DNA of 13,889 nucleotides from Fidelibacterota bacterium (GCA_003645825.1 QNCQ01000019.1:1-13889), one strand, 5' to 3'. Counted from the stretch's first letter, positions 1 through 8,487 are shown. Numbers and translations: made by a program. Notes: generated by a model from the sequence alone, not told the origin.

Positions 1-797
1 ATCATGAAATCAAGCGTATGCCCCACTTCTATATTATCAATATTTGGAACATCAGGATTGTCAGGATCACCAAAATCAAGGCTATTCTTAAATTCCCAAT
101 CTGCGCCTGTTAAATCCACGCTTTCAGGAACAATTTGAGTATGGTCTATTGCATCTTGAGCAAGTACTACAAAGGAACCGGGTGGGACAGGATATTCCCT
201 CCCCACAAGCGGCTCTCCAGGAAATTGAAATATATATGTCACGCTTTTTAAACCTTCACTACCCATCCGGCAAACTATCATCCCATCAAGATAAACCGTA
301 TCCGTAGAAGAATTATAAAGCTCAATAAACTGATCATAAAAATAGAAGAAATCGTTCGGAGGCCCTACCGTATAAAGCTCATTTATTTTTAAACCCGGCT
401 CTGCCCCTGAGGCCATAACTTCCAGCGAATCAACAACTACACTTCCACTGGGAACAATAATCTTACTACCTATAACACTTATCGTATCAAACTGACCGGG
501 ATGCACCTCAGACGGCAAATAAAGATCAGCAACTGCTTTAGCTTTATATTGAGAAAACAATAATCCTGTAAATGTAACCAAACCATTAGAATCGGTTGTA
601 TCTACGTAAACACCATATTTGAAATCAACCGGTGTCAGGTACACAGGTAAAAACACCGCTGGAGAATCTAAGTACGTTACGTATAAATTTATTTCGAGAT
701 TCCCATCATATCCAGTGGGCCTATCTTTAGCACAACCAGCCAGAATCACCCAAATAATAAGTCCAACCAAAAACTTACAAAATGCTCTAAAACTCAT
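1..797 (-). CDS. DUF4876-type lipoprotein, second tandem copy (3' end cut by window edge)
   Basis: The frame is open from ATG 797 to the window edge, about 265 codons, with the C-terminus missing. Translated by hand it is a close paralogue of the next gene upstream (811-1887). The N-terminus is a lipoprotein signal peptide: a basic start, a hydrophobic run, then a lipobox ending ILAGC with Cys22. A short Ig/transthyretin-like region follows (TTDSNGLVTF), then the DUF4876 core with INELYTVGPP, FIELYNSSTDTVYLDG and PNIDNI. The start at 797 is preferred over an in-frame ATG at 818 because the two paralogues align without gaps at a fixed offset of 1090 bases, which places 797 exactly opposite ATG 1887 and both lipobox cysteines at residue 22. 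It begins 13 nt after the preceding stop, so it is probably co-transcribed. Likely an envelope-anchored accessory of the neighbouring TonB receptor (inference). Its ligand is unknown. Confidence 0.85.
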   Translation of the reverse strand, partial: MSFRAFCKFLVGLIIWVILAGCAKDRPTGYDGNLEINLYVTYLDSPAVFLPVYLTPVDFKYGVYVDTTDSNGLVTFTGLLFSQYKAKAVADLYLPSEVHPGQFDTISVIGSKIIVPSGSVVVDSLEVMASGAEPGLKINELYTVGPPNDFFYFYDQFIELYNSSTDTVYLDGMIVCRMGSEGLKSVTYIFQFPGEPLVGREYPVPPGSFVVLAQDAIDHTQIVPESVDLTGADWEFKNSLDFGDPDNPDVPNIDNIEVGHTLDFM

Positions 798-810
798 TTC
801 TTTTCTTAAT

Positions 811-1887
811 CTACTCATGCTGATACCCAGGAGTTGGAAAAGGAATCACTTCAAAATCCACAGTTGAATTGTTTGTGTCAAATCCCGCTTTTATTCTTTC
901 TCTCGACTGGCTGCTGTAACGCTGCATCCCAACGCCACAAAAACCCATGTCAAGAAACTTTTCTATCTCTTTAATATGATTAGGATTGGAAGAATATTCC
1001 ACACAGTCTATAACAGTTTCTGGATCAATCCCATCAATATAAACAGCATCAGATCCATCCGCTATTAAAACAACTTCAGAAACAAGATTCATTGAAAAAT
1101 CCCGTGTATGCCCCTCTAAAATGTTATCAATATTGGGAACGTCAGGGTTGTCCACATCTCCAAAATCCCTGCTATTTTTAAATTCCCAATCTGCATTTGA
1201 GAGATCTATACTTTGCGGCACTATCTCCCTATGGTCTATCGCATCTACAGCAAGTACCACAAACGTCCCGGGTGGCACCGGGTATTCCCGACCTACCAGA
1301 GGCTCACCAGGAAATTGGAATATATAAGTCACATCCCTTATTCCCTCATCCCCCATCCTGCAAACTATCATTCCATCAAGATAAACTGTATCCGTAGAAG
1401 AATTATAAAGTTCAATAAACTGATCAAAATAATAGAAGAAGTCATTCGGAGGTCCTACCGTATAAAGCTCATTTATTTTTAAACCCGGCTCAGCTCCTGA
1501 CGAAATCAAACCAATAGAATCAACAACAAAATTACTTGTAGGATATATTACAATATTACCAATAACACTTATAGTATCAAGTTCTCCAGGGTGAACGTCC
1601 GATGGTAAATACATTTCCGTTGATACATACGCTCTATACTGCGAAAACAAAAGATCATCGAACTCTACAAGCCCAGAACTATCAGTCGTATCAGAACATA
1701 TTTTGGCAACAAAATCAACAGGCTCCAAAAATACAGCCAAACCTGCTGCTGGTTTACCCTCATAGGTAACATACAATCTTAGTCCAAAACTACCATCATA
1801 CATAGTCGGCTTCTCCCGACTACACCCAATCACTATAAACAACACCAGCAAAATAAGTATCCCTATCCTGCCAACAGAATTCTCCAT
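811..1887 (-). CDS. DUF4876-type lipoprotein, first tandem copy
   Basis: 358 residues. Residues 1-21 form a lipoprotein signal peptide ending VIGC (Cys22), so the mature protein should be lipid-anchored. Residues about 35-90 resemble a small beta-sandwich of carboxypeptidase-regulatory/transthyretin type (TTDSSGLVEFDDLLFSQY). Residues about 137-175 carry INELYTVGPP and FIELYNSSTDTVYLDG, and the C-terminus has DTNNSTVDF (337-345) followed by a PTPG ending. These are features I associate with the DUF4876 family, which in Bacteroidetes is often found beside TonB-dependent receptors; the core has a lamin-tail-like feel. The start is ATG 1887, overlapping the receptor's TAA as TAATG, which suggests translational coupling. 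An alternative GTG at 1893 lies 11 nt after a GGAG. The molecular function is unknown. A role in substrate capture or receptor function is inference from position. Confidence 0.88.
   Translation of the reverse strand: MENSVGRIGILILLVLFIVIGCSREKPTMYDGSFGLRLYVTYEGKPAAGLAVFLEPVDFVAKICSDTTDSSGLVEFDDLLFSQYRAYVSTEMYLPSDVHPGELDTISVIGNIVIYPTSNFVVDSIGLISSGAEPGLKINELYTVGPPNDFFYYFDQFIELYNSSTDTVYLDGMIVCRMGDEGIRDVTYIFQFPGEPLVGREYPVPPGTFVVLAVDAIDHREIVPQSIDLSNADWEFKNSRDFGDVDNPDVPNIDNILEGHTRDFSMNLVSEVVLIADGSDAVYIDGIDPETVIDCVEYSSNPNHIKEIEKFLDMGFCGVGMQRYSSQSRERIKAGFDTNNSTVDFEVIPFPTPGYQHE
1091..1887. repeat. Tandem duplication unit (copy matching 1-797)
   Basis: Bases 1091-1887 align with 1-797 at a constant offset of 1090 and I saw no gap. 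Similarity is uneven. Comparing 291-410 with 1381-1500 gives 9 differences in 120 bases, while 481-540 against 1571-1630 gives 24 in 60. The unit length equals one gene plus the 13-nt spacer, consistent with duplication of a whole gene. The high-identity block covers the central DUF4876 core. Confidence 0.85.
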
Positions 1888-4445
1888 TACCACTGCGTAC
1901 TTATCTCCAGCCCATAGTAAATGGGTGGATTTAACTCATACACATAACCCTGATAGGGCTCCCTATAAATCCCACGATCATCAAACACATTATTGATATA
2001 TATAGACATCTCCGTATTAACAGAAATCGACTTGGTTATCCTGAAGTTAAAAATCCAGTGTGGCGTGTAGGAATACACAAAATTTTCCCAGTAATATGGA
2101 TAAGACATCCCTTGATAAAATAACCTTGGTATCCCATCAACCTCCAGATACGTAGAGTTAGATCTGTAAACTGTTTTCTTATGCTCCAAAGGAATATGCT
2201 GAACATCAAAAGTAATCCAGACTCCTAAGCGATTACTAACATAGGTCAAGCTATGATCAATAATGACTTTCTCTCGCCAGCTAACCGGGGGCTTATACCA
2301 TATCTCTTCCCAGGATGTATCCGGGCTGGAATCATATGTAAGTCCTTTTCTTCCTGTTTTTGAAAATCTGTATGTGATGTTCAGGTTGTATTGAAACCCA
2401 CCTACTCTCTTTGTTCTCATAGTAAGCTCTACGCCGCTTGACCTTATCCAGCCCAAGTTCTTGTATATCGAGTAAGATTTAGACGTAATAGTATCAGGGT
2501 TTTGCTCATACCCCCACGGATAGTTTTGCCCGGCTGGTCTGTTATTGGAACTAGTAAAATATCCCGTTAAAGAAAATCCAACTAAGTCCTTCAACTTCCA
2601 ATCCAAAGAAACTTCTGCTTTATCAACAGAGTACGCCTTCAGATTAGGATTGCGTTGAATTTGAACTTCTTCAACAACAGTGGTATCTTTCTGATACTTA
2701 AAATACGCCGGAGGTTTATAAATATAAGCCAGAGAAATAGACTTCACACTACGACCGGCACCAAACCTTATCCTGAAACCATCAGTTACAAACAATCTAA
2801 AATTAAACCGGGGCGAAAGAAACTCCCCATGCTTATTCTCAAACAAACCTCTACTCAAGCTCAAAGCTCCTGGATTAAACACGTCATATCTCAAACCTGC
2901 CATCAGTTCACACTTTTTCCCGGCAACTCTACCAGTTATGTTATCTTCAATATAAGCAGTATAACGGGACAGCGGCTCAAATTCTTTAAATGAATAAGAT
3001 CTTCTTTCACTATACGCTCCATAATAGTTAAACACAGAATCTATTATTAAACCAGGCCCTGTATTCCTCTGATAATCAAATTCAAAGCCACTTAACAGTT
3101 TGTGAGTAAACTCTGAAAGCCTGATACACCTTTCTTTTTTAAACTTCATCGTTAATTGCCACTCTTTACCTATTTCCTGCAACTTACCGATATAACCCGG
3201 GTAAATCGAGTCATTATAAACTATTTGCTCCGCAACCCATCTTTCCCTGTAATACTTCTTCCTATTTAAATCCAGGTTAATAAAACCCGATAAAATATTA
3301 TCTCTATCCTTAACATAATCGAACATCAAATTACCTGAGGCACGATAGCCTTGATTATAATTCTTCATTTTGTAGATGTCGGTCGGTTCTTCATTGTCAA
3401 TTAATTTTGTATATTTCCCGTTGAGCTTAATGTTTAATTTATCATCGAAGTACTTCCTGGAGTAATTGCTGGAAAGGTAAATTCTATGAAATTCATCACC
3501 CTCTTTTCTCAAATCTCTCTCACTATAACCGTAATTAATATGATAGTCCAGAACCGCCTTTGCAAATTTAAACCCCGAGGAAAAACTCGCAGTCTTGGTA
3601 TCCGGATTAATCTTTATCTTCAGCTTGGGAGTTATATATCCCGACTTGGTCTCAACCTTTATAATACCATTTGCAAAATTACCATATTCGACAGAGGGTA
3701 TACCGGTTATAACCTCAACGGATTTGATATTATCCGCAGGTATACCTCTCAAATCTATCCCTGAGGTCCCCATTTCGCCACGCCACTTGGCGTTCGCATC
3801 ATTAGTAAGCTCATTCCCATCAACGATTATAGTGGTCCCAAAGGATTCTATCGCATCGACATCACCCGAACCAACCACAACAGAACGAATCCCTACCTTC
3901 GTAGGCCTCGAGAGGCCCGGCGTCCTTGACTTTTCAATTCCCGGGACCAAAAACAGCACATCACCGAGACTGGAAGCCTGCATGTGCTCTATCTCCCCGG
4001 AAGTTATCTTGCGAGTTGTAGAAAGCTCTTCGGGTATTATATCCTTTGTCGCAGCCCTTACTTCAATGCTACCAAGCAGAAAACAATACTCGCCAGGTTC
4101 TCCCTTTTCATTCTTTAACAACTTAATAGTAATACTATAGTTTATATCCTTTTCAACCTCCAGGTCAAAGAGAATATTCTTAAAATACCCATCCTTCACA
4201 ACCTCTATATTATATATTCCGTACCCCACGTCAACGAACCTAAAATAGCCATCTTCATTGGTAAGAGTTGACCTCTGAAACTGAGGATCACCTTCCTTTA
4301 CCAGAACCACAAGCGCCCCGCTAATGTAAGAGCGATCTATTTGATCCTGCACTTTTCCTGATATTGAGGCACCAGCAACAAGACAATGCAAAGTAAAAAT
4401 CACAACTACAACTAATAAAACATCCCTTACCATACTGCCCTTCAT
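1887..4445 (-). CDS. TonB-dependent outer-membrane receptor with N-terminal carboxypeptidase-regulatory-like domain
   Basis: 852 residues from ATG 4445 (MKGSMVRD). Residues about 1-25 form a signal peptide (hydrophobic LLVVVVIF run, cleavage near VAGA/SIS). Residues about 27-110 are a carboxypeptidase-regulatory-like domain (SGKV, SGALVVLVKEG, TNEDGYFRFVDV), common in large receptors of Bacteroidetes-like bacteria. The plug spans about 127-269, with IEVRAATK at its start, SLGDVLFLVPGIE, TTIIVDGNEL, IKSVEVITG and NGIIKVETKSG. The rest is beta-barrel sequence rich in aromatic, alternating strands, ending in the aromatic-terminated strand GLEISTQW typical of outer-membrane proteins. The family imports bulky ligands using TonB energy; the substrate here cannot be read. 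ATG 4445 lies 4 nt after the peptidase stop. The longer frame from 4472 would overlap the peptidase by 23 nt and spoil the signal peptide. Coupling to the downstream lipoprotein is through TAATG. Confidence 0.93.
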   Translation of the reverse strand: MKGSMVRDVLLVVVVIFTLHCLVAGASISGKVQDQIDRSYISGALVVLVKEGDPQFQRSTLTNEDGYFRFVDVGYGIYNIEVVKDGYFKNILFDLEVEKDINYSITIKLLKNEKGEPGEYCFLLGSIEVRAATKDIIPEELSTTRKITSGEIEHMQASSLGDVLFLVPGIEKSRTPGLSRPTKVGIRSVVVGSGDVDAIESFGTTIIVDGNELTNDANAKWRGEMGTSGIDLRGIPADNIKSVEVITGIPSVEYGNFANGIIKVETKSGYITPKLKIKINPDTKTASFSSGFKFAKAVLDYHINYGYSERDLRKEGDEFHRIYLSSNYSRKYFDDKLNIKLNGKYTKLIDNEEPTDIYKMKNYNQGYRASGNLMFDYVKDRDNILSGFINLDLNRKKYYRERWVAEQIVYNDSIYPGYIGKLQEIGKEWQLTMKFKKERCIRLSEFTHKLLSGFEFDYQRNTGPGLIIDSVFNYYGAYSERRSYSFKEFEPLSRYTAYIEDNITGRVAGKKCELMAGLRYDVFNPGALSLSRGLFENKHGEFLSPRFNFRLFVTDGFRIRFGAGRSVKSISLAYIYKPPAYFKYQKDTTVVEEVQIQRNPNLKAYSVDKAEVSLDWKLKDLVGFSLTGYFTSSNNRPAGQNYPWGYEQNPDTITSKSYSIYKNLGWIRSSGVELTMRTKRVGGFQYNLNITYRFSKTGRKGLTYDSSPDTSWEEIWYKPPVSWREKVIIDHSLTYVSNRLGVWITFDVQHIPLEHKKTVYRSNSTYLEVDGIPRLFYQGMSYPYYWENFVYSYTPHWIFNFRITKSISVNTEMSIYINNVFDDRGIYREPYQGYVYELNPPIYYGLEISTQW

Positions 4446-4449
4446 TAAA

Positions 4450-7278
4450 TTATTTGAACTCATCCAGGGCATCCTCAGGCAAATTTCCAGATACCGCTAT
4501 TATATAGTTCTCCGTATCAAGATATTTGTTGGCTACTCGTTTAATGTCATCGAGCGTAACTGCTCTGATTCTCTCTGCTTTGCGATCAAAATAATCCAGA
4601 GGACGCCCATATTTTAGCATCTCATATACATTTACTCCAACATCATCCAATGTTCTTATCCAAAAGGGCAAAAGACTGAGCTTCCTCGCTTTTGCATCAA
4701 GTAATTCACTCTCTGTCACACCTTCGGTTTGAACCTTCCTTATCTCCTCAAATATTCCTCTTATCATCCTAACAGCATTTGCTTCGTCAACAAATGTTCT
4801 TATATTCCAATATCCTCCATGTATTCTAACCCACAGGTTACTCGAGATATTGTAACATAGCCCCTGCTCATCTCTTAATTTTCTCCCCATTCTGGATGTA
4901 AGGGAGTTACCACAAAGAATATATTCCAGAAGCTTAAGAGCTTCCAAATCAGGGTCATGAACGGTTATACCGCCTTCAACTGTATTAAACGCTATGTCTA
5001 TACGACATTGTCTATAATCAGGATTTGAAAATACAAATATGTGTTTCCCCTTTATAGGTTTTATCCTCTGGAATTCCACATTTTTATCTCCAGAGGGATT
5101 GATCCATCCTCCAATTGTTTTATTCAATTCTTCTTCTAACCACTTTCTATCAAAATCACCCACAACCACTAACTTTAATCTGTCAGGAGAGTAATATTTC
5201 TTATAAAACCTTATTAAATCATCACGGGTTAGCTTTTCATACACTTCCGGTAAACCTGCATAAGGAAGGCCATATTGATGTCCTTCAAAAACCGACTCAT
5301 ACATCGAATAAAAGGCCTTCATGGCATCGGTCTTCTTAAAATTCTTAGCCTTTACAATCAATTTCCTTCTAATCTTATCCATTTCCGACTCAGGGAAATT
5401 TGCCTCAGCCAGATACTCGTAAGCCAGTCTAAACATTTTCCCTGCATCTTTCTTCAATGAGTAACCCTGTATAGAAATATTCTCCCAACTCTGAGAAACC
5501 TTAAGCTGATAGGGTACAAAAGATTTTTCCTCTATAATTTCATCATATGTGCGGCTCTTCGTACCTCTATAAATCATAGCCTCTACAAACTGTCTTATTC
5601 CAGGGTTCTTTTCATTCTCAACTAGCCTTCCAGTTGATATAAATCCGAGCAAATACACTGTTGGAAAATCATGCTGTTCGATATAATAAACCTTGACACC
5701 ATTCCTTAGAACAAGGGAATCAACAAGGGGAGCAATAGGATTGGGTGCTATTATATCATCAAGAGTAGGAGTATAAAGCTCCATTACGTCCTTTTTGAAT
5801 ATACGCAGTACCTTCTCCAAAAGAGATTTTGTATCTTTTCTTCTCACTTTAATGCCTGTTATCCCCTCTGTAACTTCCCCAGACGAAGCCATTTCCTCCT
5901 CTGGCTCCTTCAACTTCTTCTCCTCTCCTTTTCCACTACTCCGAGAAGAGTCCTCTGGAAGAGTATAACACACTACATGATTCTTCCTATCGAAATATTT
6001 TCTAACAACCCTCATTATATCTTCTTTATTCACACTAACTATCAAACTATCCCATCTATTTATATTCCTCCATCCAAAATAGTTGTCATAAACCGCCAAC
6101 CGATTACCTACTTCACTTGGATATTGATCACTCGTAAGCTCATCAAAAACGATATGATTTTTAATCTTCTGCAACTCATAGTTACTCACAGGATAGGTAG
6201 CCATACTGTCTATCTCTTCCCAGATTATCTTTTCCACAGTATCGAAGTCTTTATCAGGAAATAATACCGCAGATATAACAAATACCGAAGGGTCTTTGCT
6301 AAATCTCAAACCGCCTGCTACTACCTGGCAAAGTCTTTCTTCTGTCACAAGCCTTTTATATAATCTGGAAGTTGCAGCTTTTCTACACAAAATCCGCCCA
6401 GCAACATAAAGAGCTGGACCATCTTTACTAAATCGGGGAGGAGCTTTAAAGTAAAGCCCTAAACTCTTATCCGTTATATCCTGATGAGTAAATTCTAAAA
6501 CCCTCTTACCATGAAAATCCAATCTATAAAAATTCATTTCCTCAAGCTTTGGACCCTTCGGAACTCTGCCATAGTACTTTTTAACCTTTTTAAGCATTTC
6601 ATTTGTATCAAAATCACCTACAAGAACAAGAGTTGCATTATTGGGAGTATAATACTTTTTATAATAAGCATATGCCTGATCCCTTGTAATCCGTTCTATA
6701 TCCTCCATCCATCCTATCACAGGATTCCTATACGGGTGACATTTATATAAAAGTGTATTCAGTTCCTCCATCCTTAAACCTTTAGGATTATTATCAACTC
6801 TCATCTTTCGTTCTTCTATAATCACTTTTTTCTCTCTTTCAAATTCCTGGGGGTCGAAAACGCATTTATACATTCTTTCAGACTCTATATCAAGCGCAAG
6901 ATCAATTCTATTCTTGGGCAAAAGCTCATAGTAAACAGTAACATCTGTGCTCGTATAAGCATTAAAAACCCCACCATTTGAGGCAATAAGATCAGCAATA
7001 ACCCCTTTGGGAAATCTCTTTGTTCCCTGAAACATCATATGTTCTACAATATGAGAAATGCCGGTCTGTCCAAAAGATTCATACTTTGAACCTACATTGT
7101 ATACTAAACAGGAGAAAATGATAGGAGCCGCATGCATCTCATAGGTTATCACCTTCAAACCATTATCAAGATAAAACTCCTTTACCCTGGACTCATCAAT
7201 CGCAAAAAGAGAACTAGTCCAGAATATTAGAATCAGCACTACAAATAGGCGACGACCAAAGCTTTTTAACAGTTTCAT
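4450..7278 (-). CDS. Secreted tandem-domain M16 zinc metallopeptidase
   Basis: 942 residues. Residues 1-26 are a Sec signal peptide (FVVLILIFW, ending SLFA), so the enzyme should act in the periplasm. The N-terminal M16 half carries the inverted zinc motif HIVEH (76-80), with the distal glutamate in VIIEERK (Glu155/156), and an M16_C region at about 195-380. Residues about 440-505 are a charged, low-complexity linker rich in E, K and S. The C-terminal M16 half (about 515-942) has QFVEA (563-567) where the zinc motif would be, so it is non-catalytic. It keeps the partner-site R/Y signature in RKLRDEQGLCY (799-809). This one-active, one-inactive clam-shell layout and length resemble PqqL and FusC. 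It is the first gene of an apparent operon with the TonB receptor 4 nt downstream. A ribosome site (AAAGGGG) lies 7 nt before the ATG. Cleavage of an imported peptide or protein is inference; general envelope proteolysis is the alternative. Confidence 0.93.
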   Translation of the reverse strand: MKLLKSFGRRLFVVLILIFWTSSLFAIDESRVKEFYLDNGLKVITYEMHAAPIIFSCLVYNVGSKYESFGQTGISHIVEHMMFQGTKRFPKGVIADLIASNGGVFNAYTSTDVTVYYELLPKNRIDLALDIESERMYKCVFDPQEFEREKKVIIEERKMRVDNNPKGLRMEELNTLLYKCHPYRNPVIGWMEDIERITRDQAYAYYKKYYTPNNATLVLVGDFDTNEMLKKVKKYYGRVPKGPKLEEMNFYRLDFHGKRVLEFTHQDITDKSLGLYFKAPPRFSKDGPALYVAGRILCRKAATSRLYKRLVTEERLCQVVAGGLRFSKDPSVFVISAVLFPDKDFDTVEKIIWEEIDSMATYPVSNYELQKIKNHIVFDELTSDQYPSEVGNRLAVYDNYFGWRNINRWDSLIVSVNKEDIMRVVRKYFDRKNHVVCYTLPEDSSRSSGKGEEKKLKEPEEEMASSGEVTEGITGIKVRRKDTKSLLEKVLRIFKKDVMELYTPTLDDIIAPNPIAPLVDSLVLRNGVKVYYIEQHDFPTVYLLGFISTGRLVENEKNPGIRQFVEAMIYRGTKSRTYDEIIEEKSFVPYQLKVSQSWENISIQGYSLKKDAGKMFRLAYEYLAEANFPESEMDKIRRKLIVKAKNFKKTDAMKAFYSMYESVFEGHQYGLPYAGLPEVYEKLTRDDLIRFYKKYYSPDRLKLVVVGDFDRKWLEEELNKTIGGWINPSGDKNVEFQRIKPIKGKHIFVFSNPDYRQCRIDIAFNTVEGGITVHDPDLEALKLLEYILCGNSLTSRMGRKLRDEQGLCYNISSNLWVRIHGGYWNIRTFVDEANAVRMIRGIFEEIRKVQTEGVTESELLDAKARKLSLLPFWIRTLDDVGVNVYEMLKYGRPLDYFDRKAERIRAVTLDDIKRVANKYLDTENYIIAVSGNLPEDALDEFK

Positions 7279-7320
7279 TCTGTTACCCCTTTCTTAATGC
7301 CCTTACCTTGCCCCTTGACA

Positions 7321-7332
7321 AAATAGCTATTT
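7321..7332. promoter_or_regulatory. 12-bp palindrome at the predicted transcription start
   Basis: AAATAGCTATTT is a perfect 12-bp palindrome that overlaps the 17-bp palindrome by three bases and begins at the predicted +1. The side-by-side pair could form a regulator site for the peptidase/receptor operon. This is inference from position only. Confidence 0.25.
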
Positions 7333-7346
7333 ATATTTAATATAAA
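7330..7346. promoter_or_regulatory. 17-bp palindrome over the candidate -10 (possible operator)
   Basis: TTTATATTTAATATAAA is a perfect inverted repeat with 8-bp arms around one central base. It covers the predicted -10 hexamer. An AT-only palindrome can arise by chance, so operator function is only a suggestion. It does not resemble a Fur box. Confidence 0.3.
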
Positions 7347-7367
7347 AAATTCCTCCCTCTATTACAA
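7339..7367 (-). promoter_or_regulatory. Candidate sigma70-type promoter of the M16 peptidase/TonB receptor operon
   Basis: Reading the minus strand, TTGTAA (7367-7362) is followed by 17 bases and then TATATT (7344-7339). That matches the -35 and -10 consensus at 4/6 and 5/6 with ideal spacing. Transcription would begin near 7332 and give a leader of about 54 nt before ATG 7278. The region is AT-rich, so a chance match is possible, but it is the only intergenic gap of size before this operon. Confidence 0.45.
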
Positions 7368-7437
7368 GGCTAAGTTCCAAAAGTTTACTTACTATATTTT
7401 CAGTCATCCTGCACAGCAAACAAAAAAATTACTGTCC

Positions 7438-8475
7438 CTACTCTTGAACCACATCAGGCTCTATCTCCAGCCTAACTCCAAAGTTAGACCAAACTGCATC
7501 CTGTATCCTACAAGCTAAATTCATTAATTCTTTTCTTGTTCCCCCATAACTTATCAAAGCCAGCGCATGATAAGGAGATATTCCCACATTTCCGCACCTA
7601 TACCCCTTGCTGAAACCAGCTTTTTCAATTAGCCATGCGGCAGGAATTCTATATCTACCTTTACCCAAACTATAATTTGGCACGTCATCATATCTGTTTT
7701 TCAAGTAATTCAATTTATCTTCATTTACCTCGGGATTTATAAAAAAAGAGCCCACTGTACCAAAATCACATTCCCCAAGTCCCGGAATCATTCCCTTTCT
7801 CATCCTTAAATCAAAAATGGCCATCCTAATTGTATTTAAATCTATATCCCAAGGTTCATAATGGGAAAAAAGGTAGCTTGCAAGAGGTTTATAATCTATC
7901 CGTACACCCTCAAATTTTCTGAACTCAAAAACAACCCTCAATATCATATATTTTCCATAAAAATCTCTTTTAAATATAGAATCTCTATATCCAAACTGAC
8001 ACTCCCTTTTCTCCAAAATGTCCATCCTACCCGTTTCTAATTCAACAACCCATACTTCCTTTATCACATCTGAAACCTGTTGGCCATAGGCTCCAACATT
8101 CTGCACAGGAGCAGCCCCTACAGTACCCGGAATCCAGGATAAACACTCTATCCCCCCCAGACCTTTTATAATCGTCCACTGAACAAGCTCATCAAAAACA
8201 ATACCCCCATCGGCAGTCACAATGCATTTGTCCCCTTCAAAAGAGTAATCGAACTTACCCATACAATTCTTCAAAACCACGCCATCAAAACCTTCATCAG
8301 AAAAGAGAATATTGCTCCCTCCCCCTATCACTTTGATAGACAGTTTTTTTTCTTTTGCAAAAACGATCGCTTCTCTGACATCTTCCTCTGATTCAACCTC
8401 GACAAAGTATCGGGTTGGCCCCCCTATCCTTGCCATTGTGTAATCTTTTAAAACTACATCCCGCTTTACGCGAAT
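7438..8475 (-). CDS. murB: UDP-N-acetylenolpyruvoylglucosamine reductase (MurB), probable ATT start
   Basis: FAD-dependent cytoplasmic enzyme that reduces UDP-GlcNAc-enolpyruvate to UDP-MurNAc in peptidoglycan synthesis. Numbering from the first ATG (8436), FAD-binding motifs are GGGSNILFSD (38-47) and IPGTVGAAPVQNVGAYG (102-118). The catalytic arginine is in GYRDSIFK (R151), the proton-donating serine in GTVGSFFINP (S230), and the C-terminal glutamate in LEIEPDV (E326). GYRDSIFK and the loop after it match the E. coli-like type I form. The first ATG is too late: it falls inside the conserved N-terminal FAD motif, and the in-frame codons before it read VVLKDYT, completing the usual L-x-x-Y/H-T-T-x-x-IGG pattern. 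The frame is closed by TAA at 8481-8479, and the only near-cognate start with a ribosome site is ATT 8475, 6 nt after AGGAGG. That gives 345 residues. The gene follows glyS by 10 nt. Confidence 0.93.
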   Translation of the reverse strand: MRVKRDVVLKDYTMARIGGPTRYFVEVESEEDVREAIVFAKEKKLSIKVIGGGSNILFSDEGFDGVVLKNCMGKFDYSFEGDKCIVTADGGIVFDELVQWTIIKGLGGIECLSWIPGTVGAAPVQNVGAYGQQVSDVIKEVWVVELETGRMDILEKRECQFGYRDSIFKRDFYGKYMILRVVFEFRKFEGVRIDYKPLASYLFSHYEPWDIDLNTIRMAIFDLRMRKGMIPGLGECDFGTVGSFFINPEVNEDKLNYLKNRYDDVPNYSLGKGRYRIPAAWLIEKAGFSKGYRCGNVGISPYHALALISYGGTRKELMNLACRIQDAVWSNFGVRLEIEPDVVQE

Positions 8476-8481
8476 ACCTTA

Positions 8482-8487
8482 CCTCCT
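8482..8487 (-). promoter_or_regulatory. Ribosome binding site of murB (AGGAGG)
   Basis: A perfect AGGAGG on the minus strand overlaps the glyS TAG stop (AATAGGAGGTAAGGTATT) and sits 6 nt before ATT 8475. No ATG, GTG or TTG lies at usable distance in any frame except a dead ATG-TAG. The later ATG 8436 has no Shine-Dalgarno sequence. This site therefore decides the murB start. Confidence 0.7.

Noticed and set aside
3595..4140. Plus-strand open frame of 181 codons opposite the TonB receptor
   Set aside because: It is antisense to the conserved plug domain and has no recognisable domain or ribosome site.
1887..4472. Longer receptor start at ATG 4472
   Set aside because: It would overlap the peptidase by 23 nt, lacks a spaced ribosome site and adds residues ahead of a good signal peptide.
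7315..7343. Plus-strand TTGACA, 17-bp spacer, TAATAT promoter-like match
   Set aside because: It would read into murB antisense with no gene to serve. The palindromic AT-rich sequence makes such matches likely on both strands.
7413..7435. Possible terminator hairpin after murB (ACAGTAA / TTGCTGT arms)
   Set aside because: The stem is 7 bp with one G-U pair, the loop holds the T-run, and no U-tract follows on the minus strand.
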